In this document: positions 45,044 through 57,189 of the stretch, piece by piece
Layout: the number at the start of each line of letters is the position of its first letter
Numbering within the stretch: position 1 is the stretch's first letter
NCBI GenBank assembly: GCA_946406115.1
Contig: OX291547.1
Location: 5,833,001-5,897,000 of the forward strand
Reading direction: 5' to 3'
Origin: Apoda limacodes
Taxonomy: Eukaryota > Arthropoda > Insecta > Lepidoptera > Limacodidae
DNA length: 64,000 bases
Position numbers and translations under genes: made by a program
Notes under the pieces: model-generated
What the model was told of the DNA's origin: nothing
Database searches by the model: none
What the model saw: the letters and a program-made list of their open reading frames with translations, nothing else

Positions 45044-48000
45044 CTAATTGTCCATTTCGGACATTTGTTCTTTGTGGCGCCTTATAGCATCCTCATGACG
45101 CTTAATCTGTTCCTCATGGAAGGAGATTTCTTTATCTAGATGACCCTTCAAATTTTTGAGCTGCTGCTTTTGCTGAAATGTACAAAAAATGTTAGAAAAA
45201 CTGCTTAATTTATAAATTACCTCACACTCCGTAATATAAGACCACCCCCTCTTCTTGCTACTGTTAGTTTCTACACTACTTTATTATATTAGCAACCCCC
45301 CTAATTCGGGTCCTATCCCCCTCCCAAAATACCAATTTAATTTCAAAATAATAAAAAATATCTTATTTTATAATTATACCTTATGTTTAATTATTATTTT
45401 TCCCAAAATATTGATTCATATTTTATACCTTTTTTTTTAAATGTTTGTAAAGTTTTACCGATTTATATTAATATTTTCGGAATTAAAGACTGTGACATAC
45501 AGACGGATGGATGAGCATGGCCAACCTATAACAGGTTTGTTTGTCTATGGAACCCTAAAATTTAATCAGCACAGTATTGGACTGATGCAACTAGTAATTT
45601 AATATTGTACATGATTGAACTGAAGAATATTATTAAATGTATGAACCGAGCTTTGACAAGTCAAATTCCAAGTTTGGAAGATTTTCATAGGTCTATTAAT
45701 GTAGGAACTATGTCGGTATACATTTACATACATATTGATCATTTTTGTGGCCATCATCCACATTAACTATCAATATGTATAAAGCTTCTACGATGTTGTG
45801 TCAAAAGTCCTAGGTTCGATTCTTGTTAGGGGCAATCAGATTTATTGTAAAAAGTTGTCCTGAGTCTCAGACTAGTTTGCGCTCAATATAAGGGATGGAC
45901 CTATATCATTTTGAGAACATATTTTTTTGTGCAAAATGGGTGCATAGAATTCTCTTACAAACCACATGGGAGATAAGTGTCTATTACGGTATTATTATTT
46001 TTTATGTAGATTATATAAAGGCACACAGGCAAATCAAAATAATAGTTTTTGGTAAAATCTGGCAAAATATAACTTATAAAACATGGTATAACCTTTAGTT
46101 CAGGCAAACAAAGTTTTTATGCAGAAATTGCAGTTACATTACTGTACTTATCAGCATTTCAATTTCTATATTTTTGACTTTTTGTTTTACACTTGTAACC
46201 TGCAGTGCATACTTAGCACAGTGTAAATAGCTCTCCACCTCTACTAACACAACAAACAGAAATGTCAAGGTAAAAAATTACTAATTACCTGCTTGTAGAA
46301 ATATTCATCTTCCCTAGCAGCTTCCATTTTGCCAAAGGTTCCTCCAGCTTCCCTAATAGACCCGCCACCACCGCCTCCCTTACCAACCCCGGAGCCTGGT
46401 TCACCTGCATACATCCTGTAATCATTTACCACTTAACATTAGTTTTATTTGTGACATTTTTAAATGAAAATTTCACAAATTTATTGAAGGCAAAGGTGCA
46501 AATCAATTAGTTTTCTTTGTGTTTCATTTGACTGAGATACTAATCAAATTTGTTTTTGCATTAGTTGGCGTTGATACAATAAAGCTTGTTTTGACTCATA
46601 CAATCATTCTGCCAAATTCTATTTTGAGACTTGTTATTTCATCATATTATTTTTTTATCAACATGCTTTGATCAAAACATGGTGAATAATGAAATGATAA
46701 AAAACTTTGTAACTACTGTTCAACTAAACCTAAGATGTATCTGAATATCTTTTTTTTCATACAATTGTATTTAAATATCCTTAACTATAGATATTTAGCT
46801 ACTCAAGACATTTTATTATCATTATGCGCTACTTACTATAGTCACAAAATTATATTCATCCATAAAATGCCAGTGAATTGTTAATGAAAAAAGGTTTTTT
46901 TTGAACAATATAATATATGAACAAAAACTTTAGTTATGACATAATTCACTGGCATTCATACATATATGAATATAGATTTTTTGACAGTGATAAACAGCAA
47001 AACATGATAACGCATTTTAAGCAGCAAAATGTTTATAGTTATGGATATTTAGTGCATTGAAAGTTGTATGGGAAAAATTAGATTTGGATTCACCTTAAAT
47101 AAATTTGTAACTCTGAACATTAAGTTTTGATTTATTTATCTACATGAACCTTGACGTATGATGACAACCTAGTTTATAAGTATGCTCAAGAAGTCATTCA
47201 GCTAGGTATAAGTTTTATCTTCATTGATTCAAACTATACAGGAAATGCAGAAGCCATAATAAATAAAACTGTATTGTAACGATACATTCACAAAATATTT
47301 TAAGGAAATGTAACTAAAAAAAATTGTTGATATGGTGATTAAATGATGAGAAAATTACAAACTTGGCATAAAACATAGGATCTCTTAACTTTTTACAGTG
47401 CTTTATAAGATTATATAGAAGATTTTTGTTGATTTAAGATTTGTACCTCACAACATAATGTTCCTAATCATGCACAAGATAATTAATTCATTGTAAACTA
47501 ATAAGGTATCTCATTTAGGGAACACTTTAGGCATTCGGAGAAAGCTGAAATCATTCAATGAATGTTTTTTCATCTATAAAAATGTCAAAAAAAATATGAA
47601 ACAATATTAATATGAAATTCTAGGTTCAAATAACTTGCTTAATAATTATTGGTATTAAAATACAACAAATATGATTTCCCGGAAAAGAAATAGAATTGCT
47701 AAACATTCTAGAAATACAAGAAATGTATAAAAATATAGTATAAGAAAATTTAAAATGAAGCTATTTTATATTTATTTATTTTTTACATAAATACAGTACA
47801 GTTAATATAGTAAGTTCTGCAAAAACTTGTGTTAACCGAAATCCGCACATCAGTACAAATGCAAATTAAAACTTTAATTCTAAAAATACAATTTGCAGCA
47901 TTACATTAAGCATTTGTTACAGCATGAAAAACGCATCTATTTTATTCTGGGTTGCATTTTGTTTACATTCTTATAAAATATTTAGATAACATGCAACACT

Positions 48001-48675
48001 GTTTTTTACTGGTTGACAAACAGTTTAAACACAGTCATCATCACTGACTATGCTCTGCAATATTTTCAAACCTGGTGTATCTTTAAAAGAGAATTGTGCA
48101 TTCCACTTGAAAATAAAAATATTGTTATCTAGTAAGCCAGCCAATATTAAAATATGAATTTCAGACAAACAATTCATTTGTTTGTCTTACAAACGATGGG
48201 TTCCTAAAACTCTGAGGGGATTCCCTATTCTTTTATCAGAATGGTCAGAGAAAGGGGGAATCCTGCGACCAATGACAAGGCAATAAAATTATGTAGATAT
48301 TGAGACTTAAGTAAGTGTATTATTAGTAGTAATAAAATTTAAAATTGTAGTTGCGTTAAAATGTGGCATTTCTAGAATGTTCATCAAGAAAATTAAATAT
48401 TATGGATAAACTATATGCACGGGTCACATTTACAAATAGAATAGGGTTAGAGGAACGAAAAGCACTTCTCATACCTGGACCTTTCATAATTTTAGATAGG
48501 AAATTTATTCGTATGATTATTCTAGAATGAGCTATTCCGAGACTGCGCTCAGGGCATCTAGAATATTCAGAACAATAAAAATTTTGTGCGTATTGCGTAA
48601 CCTAAGCGGATAAATTCCTTACCTTACTCTCAATACAGCCGGTAAAAACGATATTCTCGTTCTAGCAATATTCAT
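45044..48675 (-). CDS. ATP5IF1: Mitochondrial ATP synthase inhibitor factor 1 (IF1), three coding exons
   Basis: Coding exons are 48623-48675, 46289-46415 and 45044-45172 (minus strand), with introns of 2207 and 1116 nt bounded by GT-AG (donors GTAAGG and GTAATT; acceptors TTACAG and TTTCAG). They join in frame to 102 codons plus TAG. Exon 1 encodes a mitochondrial presequence (MNIARTRISFLPAVLRV, basic and without acids). Exon 2 has a glycine-rich stretch, then the inhibitory region SIREAGGTFGKMEAARED and EYFYK, the family signature. Exon 3 is a His/Lys/Glu-rich coiled coil for dimerisation (ISFHEEQIKRHEDAIRRHKE). IF1 binds F1 in the mitochondrial matrix and blocks ATP hydrolysis when the membrane collapses. 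Length is normal for the family (about 100). No frameshift or stop; likely functional. Exon 1 is taken as the true start because its phase fits and its product is a targeting peptide. Confidence 0.95.
45775..45870 (+). repeat. tRNA-like SINE remnant within IF1 intron 2
   Basis: CCTAGGTTCGATTCTTGTTAGG carries a B-box-like GGTTCGATTCT, followed by text (AAAAGTTGTCCTGAGTCT) typical of SINE bodies. Weak. Confidence 0.3.
46416..48622 (-). other. IF1 intron 1, no other feature seen
   Basis: AT-rich and free of recognisable mobile elements. No additional exon is needed, because exons 1 and 2 join in phase. Confidence 0.6.
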
Positions 48676-49619
48676 GATATATAGTTGTTAAAGAAATTTA
48701 AGTAGTTAGTCAGAGAATTCACAGCGCAATTTTATCAAAATTTCTAAAAATAATGACTTTGTTTTTTTGTTTTTTTTTTTTTTTGTTATAAAAATGCTGC
48801 CAGTGTGACCAGATTCAAATTGACGAATCTGCTAGTCTGGCAGGGCAAAATCTGCTAAATACAACTTTACTTAAAATAAGTAAAAAGTCATTTATTTTTA
48901 ATAAACAGTTATTTATTTTTTATTTTGAAACTTATAATTACAGAGAGAACGAGACTAAATTATTATCATTTTACCGTAAACGTTCTTTTAGTAGGTTGGT
49001 TCCATTATGACTGATACGTTTCGAAATAATTTAATACATTTTTTGACAGCCCTAAATTCATGCATAAAATATTTCTTATTTTTATTTAAATAGATATTTT
49101 TTAATTAATAAGTTCGTACTTAGAAAAATGTCGGGAAAAGGGTAGGGTTGCCGAATAACGACGCGGTTAATTTTTTTTGTTGGTTTCTGTTTTTTTTCTT
49201 AGTAGGCTTTATACAGGTACGGACAGACAAGGCATTAGGCCTTGTCTCCTAATGACAAGTTATTACACTGCAATGTTTTTGATGGGTCCGTCAGGTATAA
49301 TATAATAGCAGAAAAAATTTAGATTTTTAGATATGAACATTTAACACATCGCGCGTCCGGTTAATTAGTTAATGAGGTGCTTCATACGCCTAAACCCTCA
49401 TTAGGACTTAGCGCGTGCGAGGGATTAAGAATCAAATGTTTATATATACAATTTGAGTTTTAGTTCATTATTAGGACCCCCCAAAAAAAATCACAAACAT
49501 GCAGGCATCGATCAATAATTAAGAAGATATACAATAAGCAGCAAATAATGTCTCGTGAGTTGTCCTCATAGCTGTGCAGAACCAAAAATAAATCGAAAGG
49601 AATCGTAAAAAAGTGTACG
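48676..49619. other. Upstream of IF1: presumed 5' UTR/promoter, no motif resolved
   Basis: No convincing TATA box or initiator. A T-run lies at 48769-48784. GC-richer text (ATGCTGCCAGTGTGACC) follows at about 48795. Otherwise AT-rich. Confidence 0.35.
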
Positions 49620-50490
49620 AATTGTTACAAAAAACTCTAAAAAAGAGATAGATAAGATTTACGGTTCCTTAAAAGCAAAAGTTCTGTGAACCGCGAATGC
49701 GGTTTTGCTGGTCCTGCCTGGCTTAGAATACTGAAAATTATCCGTGAAAATCAAAAAATGTAATTGTCTTGCCAACTAAAAATTAGCTTATTAACCAACA
49801 AAAAACTAAGTACCTCATAATACAATATATTGCAGGATACGCCGTAAATTGAGCGTGGAAATGTAAAGTTTGCTGCGAACTGGAGTCATGCAATTTTACT
49901 AGTCCTGCAAACTTAAAATTAGGTTGCTTGAAGGATGCACCCACAAATCCTTATTTGGTCTTGTAATGTGCCGTATATTATCCGTGAAAAGCAAAAAACA
50001 TTGCTGTGAACCGGGATCATACGATTTTAATGGTTCTGCCAACTTGACATGCAATTAGCATTAACGGACTTAAAATTAAGTTATCATGACCAATTACGTA
50101 TTTTGTCATAGGATTTAAAATTAAGTTAGACAACAGACAGTTATTTGCTTCACATTACACAAAAATGTACAAAAATAAGGCAACATAGAAAATAGTCACC
50201 GCTCAGCATGTGCTGTATCGCTAGAGCTACAATGCTGATTTTCATTGGAGCCTAATTGCAATGCTTAGCTTATGATATAAAAGCACTATGTTAGCACGAT
50301 CAATTTCCAACATCTTCAAAGGACCCACTTATATATCCCTATATGGGGAGTTCAGTCCGTCCTATAAGGAGTTAGGTAATTGGTTGTGCTAACTTTATAT
50401 GAAGTTGGCAGGACTTGCCAAATGACATGATCCCGGTTAGAGGAAAAAATTTGCTTTAAACGGATAATTTACGGTAAATTCAACCCTTGG
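49620..50490. repeat. Degenerate repeat with direct and inverted copies
   Basis: Three diverged direct units are recognisable by GTGAACCGCGAATGCGGTTT (49688), GCGAACTGGAGTCATGCAAT (about 49875) and GTGAACCGGGATCATACGAT (about 50014). Each is followed by GG/AGTCCTGCCAACTT-like text. ATTATCCGTGAAAA recurs at 49738 and 49978. A fourth copy is inverted at about 50395-50475 (reverse complement AACCGGGATCATGTCATTTG and AAATTATCCGT). This suggests the eroded interior of a TIR element or a satellite. Confidence 0.65.
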
Positions 50491-50809
50491 AATTCGACCT
50501 TCCAATTTTTTCTAAGTATTAAAAAAATAAGGGTCATGCCAATTTAAGAGAATTCTTGTCGGGTGTTTTTTGAAACAGCTTTAAGTTTGTATCGTAATGA
50601 TTTTGGCACATAGACTGCAATAAGAACAGAAAGCTGATATGGAAATAATTTCAAACCAAACCAGTATCCAATTCTAATACTTCTTATAGTTTGTTTAGAA
50701 TGTACAAAGGGCTATTGTCTTTGGTGTTTCATTTTACCGCTTATTACCATAAAGCTACCAGTTTTACGACTTATGAAATATATATAAAATCACCTTAGTC
50801 CAGACACAC

Positions 50810-50960
50810 TGCTATCAATGTATATTGTGGCAATGGGCTTACTACCTGTCACGCAGGACTAAAATAGTTTATCAAAAGAGGCTGTGTGGTGTGGGCACAT
50901 TATGACGTGGGTGTGTTTCCACACACTGGTTAACTCCTTCGGGAAATAATAACCGTCACA
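50810..50960 (+). repeat. Interspersed repeat fragment
   Basis: CTACCTGTCACGCAGGACTA, AAAGAGGCTGTGTGGTGTG and TTCGGGAAATAATAACCGTC resemble a lepidopteran repeat I remember, probably a LINE flank. Confidence 0.3.
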
Positions 50961-51127
50961 CTATACATACATACAAACAAATGGACTATAGTATGTTCGG
51001 TACATTTTCTTACTTCAAGTGTATATATGTAAGAAACATACATACATACACTTATTAAATTTGGCAGACTTGTTCAGAAACCCACACATACTAACATATT
51101 TGAATATTGTGCAATTCCTACAATTTA

Positions 51128-52110
51128 TTCGTCATTAACAAATTAAAAACAAGCAACTCGGTTAATGAGATTATACAGAAATATTTTGCGGTCTCTGATC
51201 AAAAAGCTTGTAACATGTTTGCTTATGAATTTAGTGCAAGCGCTAACAAAATACTGATTAATAAATAAAAAGGACGCGGGTTAAATACACCGTAAATGCC
51301 TAAAATAACACATAATAAAACATTAAAACTTATTGAGGGACTGAAATGTTCACCAGGTATTGACGAAATTAGACCTGCAGATGTAATATCTATTAAAGAT
51401 CAAATTACACCATTAATCACGCATCTAATTAACACTTGCATTGATACATCCGTGTACCTGGATATACTAAAAGTAGGTATGGTCCACCCATTTTTAAAAA
51501 AGTGGATCACAAATATTGTAACAATTACGGCACCGTCACCATTTTGTCTACATATATACATTTACATATATATTAGCAATGTAATGAATAATTATCTATA
51601 AAAAATATAAGAATACACGATTTGGATTATGAAATAATAATAATACGTCGCAGTTGTTATGTCAGTTTACAAATAAAACTAATGACCTAAACAATAGGAA
51701 ACACGGCTTGTAGTGTTTATAGATTTCAGCAAGGCGTTCGACCTGCTATAGTATGTGCTATACAGAAGATTCGAGCAAACTGAGATACGGTGTAAAATGT
51801 TAGTATTATTTAAATACTTTCATGTGAACAGATGCACAACGGTTAAAATAGGTAATCAATTTAGGGACTACATCCCGACCAAAACAGGCACGGCCCAAGG
51901 ATCGGTGAATGGGCCCAAGAAAAATTTATGTTAACCGAATGTGGGATATCAAAACTATGTGCTAGACGGCACATGATGTAGGATTAATAATTAATGCTCA
52001 AAAAAAGTACATTACATACATTTGGCGCAGAAGGCTAGACTCACGAACTACACCCCAACTATAACTGCACATAGCCATAAATGTTTGCACGTTGGACTCC
52101 TATGTAAATA
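51128..52110 (+). pseudogene. Dead LINE: reverse transcriptase remnants
   Basis: Pieces of a non-LTR RT follow each other in several frames. There is a pre-RT piece near 51170-51260 (FAYEFSASANKI). LKCSPGIDEIRPADVISIKD is at about 51340. The catalytic-block relative VFIDFSKAFD is at about 51717, with a TAG soon after. GTAQGS is at about 51895, and GLIINAQKKYI at about 51984. YxDD is not found. Multiple stops and frameshifts; a Jockey/CR1-group relative. Confidence 0.75.
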
Positions 52111-52144
52111 AATGGCCCTTGCATTGAGCTAGATATAGTTAAAA

Positions 52145-52240
52145 ATCAAATTGGAATAGTAATTTCAAAAACAAAGTCAATTTTTTTATTCAAATTAGGT
52201 GTTTACAAACACTTTTGAAACGTCAAATTCATGAAATAAA
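52145..52240 (-). mobile_element. LINE 3' tail piece
   Basis: Plus-strand ACAAAGTCAATTTTTTTATT, CAAATTAGGTG and CACTTTTGAAACGTC match the (AAAGTC)n-tail 3' UTR in the orientation of 52602-52780. Confidence 0.55.
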
Positions 52241-52601
52241 TCGCTCGACTTCGAATCGCTTTGACTAGAAACTGCACTTTTAATACGTATGTAATAAGTT
52301 AAAGACTATCGAAACTTAGAAATAAAATACCGTTTAGAACGCTTCGCCTTATTTATCTTGCAAGTGCCGCGATCAGCGATTAGCAGCTACGGACTTACTT
52401 GAAAAGCGCATATAGAAACGATGTATAACCTACAAATAAGAATACTGAAAACAATTGAACCGATATATATTAAACATCTACATAGGAACAATTATAAATT
52501 CTGTGCAAATACTGTGACGTATTGCCCGTACAATGTAAATTTAAGTTTGTTATTTTAAAGGCACAATTCACATTTGTCAATGTTCTTAATAAGTATAAGC
52601 C

Positions 52602-52790
52602 CAAAGTCAAAGTCAAAGTCAAAGTCAAAGTCAAAATGGTTTATTCAAATAAGGATTTTACAATCACCTTTGAATCGTCAAAGTTATAAAATATTATTTT
52701 TTGAACCCTCCCACCTTCCCGCCGGTTCACAATGTTGTTGCTTTCTACCGAGAAGAATCCGGCCCTGAATCAATTGCCCTTTTTTGTAAC
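52602..52790 (-). mobile_element. LINE 3' UTR with AAAGTC-type tail
   Basis: (AAAGTC)n on the plus strand at 52602-52636. Then TTATTCAAATAAGGATTTTA, CACCTTTGAATCGTCAAAGT and GAACCCTCCCACCTTCCCGC, the reverse complement of 58190-58300. Confidence 0.85.
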
Positions 52791-52913
52791 AAAAATATTG
52801 TATTTACATCAGCAGCGCTACCCCACAATAGGATACCATATGTCATTAAACTATGGAAATAGCTAAAATATACTATTTTTGCAGTGTCGACATCGGTCAA
52901 TTGTCTTATATTC

Positions 52914-53880
52914 TTATAGGTTATGAATATGAGGACCCCATTGAAGTTTGGAGTCCAGCGTTATGCCAAGAAAGACTGTTGAATTAACAAGTTCTAATTG
53001 CTCGCCATTAATATTAATACATGTCTGTCTCTGACTAACATTTGGTAATGTAAATTTAACACATTTGGTTTTTTTTTCATTAAGTAACAAATTATTAGCG
53101 TTAAACCAATTTACAATTTTAGAAAGGGCATTATTTAATTCATTATAACATGTCTGTCGTCTCTTAACTTTAGAAAGCAAAGAGGTGTCATCAGCAAATA
53201 AGACAATGTCATGGTTTTTTACATTATATGGGAGATCATTAATGTAAATAAGACCTAAAATTGAGCCCTGAGGGACTCCTATAGTGACTGCTGATCCCGG
53301 AGATCTTTCACCGTTGACATCTATTTTCTGTACTCTCCTACTCATATAGGATGTTAAAAGGTCGAGAGCTTTGCCTCTAATACCATAGTGATGTAGCTTC
53401 CTGATGAGATTTTCATGTTGAACACAGTCAAATGCCTTAGATAAATCACAAAACACTCCAAGGGCGTCATGCGAATCCTCCCAGGCGTTATATATATTTT
53501 TTAATCCTGCATCGGTTGTGGAACGGCCTTTCATAAAGCCAAACTGTTTACTACTACGTAGCTCATTAATACAGAAATGGCTTAACATTTGATAAAGTAT
53601 GATTTTTTCAAAAACTTTACTGAGTATAGGTAGTATTGAAATAGGCCGAAAATTATTAGGATCTGTTGAACTACCTGATTTAAAAAGAGGTATAACTTTG
53701 CTAAGTTTCATCTCATCAGGAAACACACCACTATCAACACAACTATTAAATATAATGGATAAGGGTTGTGCTATAACATGAATAATTGAATTTATAGTTT
53801 TTACAGAAAGTCCCCAAAGGTCTGTGGTGTTTTCAATTTCTAATGTTTTAAATGTATTATTGATATCCGTAGATAATATA
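52914..53880 (-). pseudogene. LINE ORF2 reverse transcriptase domain
   Basis: The open part is 270 codons (52914-53726), and the same frame extends upstream into recognisable sequence (DLWGLSVKTINSII). Motifs are NFRPISILPILSKVFEKII, VFCDLSKAFDCVQHE with the first catalytic Asp, GVPQGSILG and FADDTSLL (active site FADD). Four or so residues expected after GVPQGSILG (the PxLFL region) are missing. The frame runs out at HIHNL before the C-terminal domain. This is the polymerase for target-primed insertion; here inactive. Confidence 0.9.
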
Positions 53881-54237
53881 TAATAAGATAAAGTTTTAAT
53901 AATTTTTCTGCTAAGATTGGACTTGAGTTTAGATGTTCAGTTGTTTTGAATGGGATATTCCTAAAAACTGTTCAAAGGCAACTGCTACCTCAGAATTTGT
54001 TTTAAAACTAGCATCATCTACAATCAACTCAAAGTCCTGACAAGAATTCCTAGCTTTACCAGTTTCATTATTTATTATGTTCCATGTAGTTTTTATTTTA
54101 TTTGTTGAATTTTTTACTTTATGTCTGAGGTGAATTGCTTTTGCAACAAGACAGACGTTTTTTAAGGTTTTTATGTATTTTTTTAAATATTCCCTAAATA
54201 TTTGGCTATTATTATATGTTTTTGACGTGACAACGTC

Positions 54238-54360
54238 TTTTAAATTGGTTTGCCGGGTGACACTTCAAGAAACTGCGTTACGCTCCGCTCACGTTATGCG
54301 CTCACAATGAGAGCGAGTGAGAGGCACGCGCCCGCCTAACAGCGAGAGAGACAGACATAA
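54238..54360. other. Foreign GC-rich insert inside the LINE
   Basis: CTGCGTTACGCTCCGCTCAC, GTTATGCGCTCACAATGAGA, GCGAGTGAGAGGCACGCGCC and CAGCGAGAGAGACAGACATA differ sharply in composition from the LINE. They interrupt its linker coding sequence. Origin not recognised. Confidence 0.45.
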
Positions 54361-55470
54361 AATCATTGTCACGTAAAACTTTCGCCCGTATACCGACTTT
54401 ACAGGCAACCAGTTTTTCTTTATATAATTCATACAGTTTACGCCTACTTTTATGAATACCTGGGGTAGCCCATTCTCTAAAACTAAAGCGACTGGAAATA
54501 AGTTTCTTTTTTGCAGTAAATATTTTATTATACTCTGTAGTAATAGTGTCAAGAACAGTATTGTACATAACATTTGGGTCGCCATTATAAAGCAAATCTG
54601 GAAGTTTATGCATTAAGTTAGATTTAAATGATTCAACCCGTTTAGTTGTTATTGGTATAAATTTAATTTCCTTTTTAGTAATACTATTCTTTCTTTCTAA
54701 GACCACTAACTGTCCACAATGATCTGACTCTAGATTGCTTATAATTGATTTTTGAATTGGTTTTATGCCAGTAAATATATTGTCGATGCAAGTGGCACTG
54801 GATACAGCAATTCTAGTTGGTTCACAAAACAAATTATTTAAATTAAATTAAAAGACTGACAATAAGGCAAGCAATCTGGTGCTTAATGAGCTATTTTCCA
54901 AAATGTTTATATTGAAGTCTCCACAAACAATGATTTGTTTATTGGTATTGCTGATTTTATTTAGCACTTCTTCCATAACTTATTCAAAATTATCAGAAAT
55001 TGCACAAGGCGGCTTGTATACACTCACAACAATGAGATGCTCAACTTCTATACAGGACAGCTCGGCAGTTCGCTCAACTGAGAGGCTCACAATGTCTTTA
55101 CGTTCCTTAAACTTTAGCTGTTTATTAACTAAAATTAAAGAGCCACCATGGATAGCATTTACTCGGCTGAACGAACTTCCCACCTGGTGATTAGTGAAAC
55201 TGAACATAAACTGATGGCTGCGTAGCTAGTGTTCAGTGATACATAAAATGTCAATCTTTTGGCAGTTTATGAACAATTCAATTTCTAGTTCTTTCTGAGA
55301 CATTCCTTGTATATTCTGATGCACCAGGTTCAATGGAATATTATTTTTAGTATAACAAAGTTTATTTTTTTGTTTCTGTTTGCATAAAAATTGAGTAGAC
55401 GTAGATTGTTTAATATAATCATTATTAATGTTGGAATTATATAATATGCCAAAGTGGTCCTTTGTTGTCT
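54302..55470 (-). pseudogene. LINE ORF2 endonuclease (EEP/APE type) and linker
   Basis: Blocks in order: NIPLNLVHQNIQGMSQKELE (55340-55280), KIDILCITEH with a stop where W is expected, GGSLILVNK, SCIEVEHLIVVSVYKPP, IIVCGDFNIN (the EEP catalytic GDFN motif, about 54900) and FCEPTR...CIDNIFTG (54830-54770). A 176-codon stretch (54302-54832) is the longest open piece. The domain nicks target DNA. Several stops and frameshifts make it non-functional. Confidence 0.85.
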
Positions 55471-55476
55471 GAAAAT

Positions 55477-57189
55477 TTAATTTAAATTATTACATGTCAA
55501 ATTATTATACTGCTCAATAGAAGCAGGTTGTTTAGCTAAATGATTAGCTGAAATGTCAATTACACTATTATAATTGCACTGCTCAATAGAAGCAGGTTGT
55601 TTAGCCAAATACTTGGCTGATATGTCAATTACACTACTATAATTACACTGCTTAATAAAAGCAGATTGTTTAGCCAAATTATTGGCTGTGGTATTAATAT
55701 AAAATGATAGCGACAAGGCTAACACTCTGGTACAATGGTGTGTGAGATAATATTAATGTCTTGTCCTTATATAATTATGTCTAAAAATACTGTTAGTATC
55801 TATCACATGAAAGTTATTGTTATTGCTAGACATAGTATGCAAAGCTAAATTTAACTCACATCTAAGGTTGTTTTCCTCCTGTGGCAAACCCTTACAATAG
55901 GGAAATGTAAACATTACAATTTTTTTTACTTTAAGTGCGCTTATACTATTATAATATTGCCTTAATTCACTTTAATTTACCGATAAATATTACTAATGTA
56001 GAGGATGGAGTAATTTTGTCAGACTTAATTAAACTTCTCATTATATTAACATAATAGGCATTTGGCATACAATTATTTAAAACTGGTTGTCCTACACTTG
56101 AGCTGAGAAAGTGTCCAAAACCTTTTCCCATTTCATCGCAAAACATTACTATATTGTCATCAACATTACATTTTTGTGAAACACTAGTTGAGTGAGAACT
56201 GTTGTGAGCATATGATTGTTGCTCGGATTCCAAACTGACACTCATTGATGACTGAGGTGTTGGTAACGGTAGTAACAAGGATGCACAATCTGGCTGTGAA
56301 TCGCTGAGGCGTTTACAATTACACATACTGTGATTGAGTTGTAATGACTCGAAACACTCTGCATTATATTTACTCAATTCAATTAGCTCATTCATAGCCA
56401 GTGTGTGCTCCTCCATCTCTCTCAGAGACTCTTCATACTTGCAGGTCATCATCTGCAAGGATGTATGTAAATCTTTTATTTGCAATTCGAGTAAATGTGT
56501 ATCAGTTTTATGTTGTAGCCTACTGTTTTCTAATTGCAACTTACATACTTCCAGATGTTCCACTAACTGTAATTTTTCTTTGCAGTAATTTACATTTCTA
56601 CTAAATATTTTTTGCTTTTTGATCGTTTTTTCATTTTTTTTTATAAATTTGTTGATTTTGATGTATTTTTTTATCTGGTTTCTACTGCACTTAGCAAGCC
56701 TCACTGGTTTAGAAGAATTAATGGTGTCATCACCTGTAAGACTATAGTGGTGGTATTGCTAGTTGCAGCAGAAACAATATTAGGGGCCTTACTACATAAT
56801 TCGTCAAAAAGATTTTGAGTTTGATGCTGTGTGTAAGTATGGGTGGCCTCTTCAAGTTGTGAGATGTGTTGATGGGCCTCGCGTAGTTCCTCTTCAAGAT
56901 ATGAGATCTTATTAAGGGCCACCACATACTCCTCACTACAGCTGTCAAACGTTTCTATAATTTTCTGAAATTGGTCCCGCTCTTCTAGGACAGTACCATA
57001 TTGAGTGTGCAACACTGACAACTCATTGCGGAGGCTACTATTTTTGTTTAATATTTCTAGGAGTTCTCTTTCGTTATCATCCCTTTCACTGTATAGCTGA
57101 TCACACTTTTCCTTGGAAATCTTAAGTTCCTGCAAAGCCAGTTGAAGTTTGGACTCTTCCTGGCGAGCAGATGCCTTGCGAGTCATCAT
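55477..57189 (-). pseudogene. LINE ORF1: coiled coil plus esterase-like domain, frameshifted
   Basis: From ATG at 57189 the first frame (to 56701) is rich in heptads (KLQLALQELKISKEKCDQLY, SYLEEELREAHQHISQLEEA). A frameshift near 56740-56760 moves to a second frame (to 55967) beginning SLTGDDTINSSKP. It has a basic patch (IKKYIKINKFIKKNEK), a second coiled coil and NIVMFCDEMGKGFGHFL...NCMPNAYY, resembling esterase-like ORF1 domains of lepidopteran CR1 LINEs (recollection). Further frameshifts follow (IVMFTFPYCKGLPQEEN at about 55910; HVIDTNSIFRHNYIRTR). The last frame (55477-55725) carries a 23-residue tandem repeat. ORF1 proteins bind LINE RNA as nucleoprotein scaffolds. Confidence 0.75.
55508..55705 (-). 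repeat. 69-bp in-frame tandem repeat within ORF1 end
   Basis: CTGC(T/T)(C/T)AATA(G/A)AAGCA starts at 55510, 55579 and 55648 (plus strand), a 69-bp period. On the minus strand each unit encodes 23 residues of the type IDISAKYLAKQPASIEQCNY. Being a multiple of three, it leaves the frame open. Confidence 0.9.

Larger units (their letters stand above)
52602..57189 (-). mobile_element. CR1/Jockey-group LINE, near full length but broken
   Basis: From 5' to 3' on the minus strand: ORF1 (57189-55477), endonuclease (about 55470-54780), linker (54780-53880), RT (53880-52914), then a 3' UTR ending in about six AAAGTC-type repeats (52602-52636). The C-terminal end of ORF2 between 52914 and 52790 does not match the LINE and has been deleted or replaced. 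Ending in a short tandem repeat rather than poly(A) is typical of CR1-like LINEs. The plus-strand fragment at 57830-58310 has the same 3' UTR. Confidence 0.9.

Noticed and set aside
54879..55190. Plus-strand 103-residue frame
   Set aside because: Antisense to the LINE endonuclease; the minus strand has the GDFN and YKPP motifs.
56334..56818. Plus-strand frames opposite LINE ORF1
   Set aside because: Antisense shadows of the coiled-coil ORF1.
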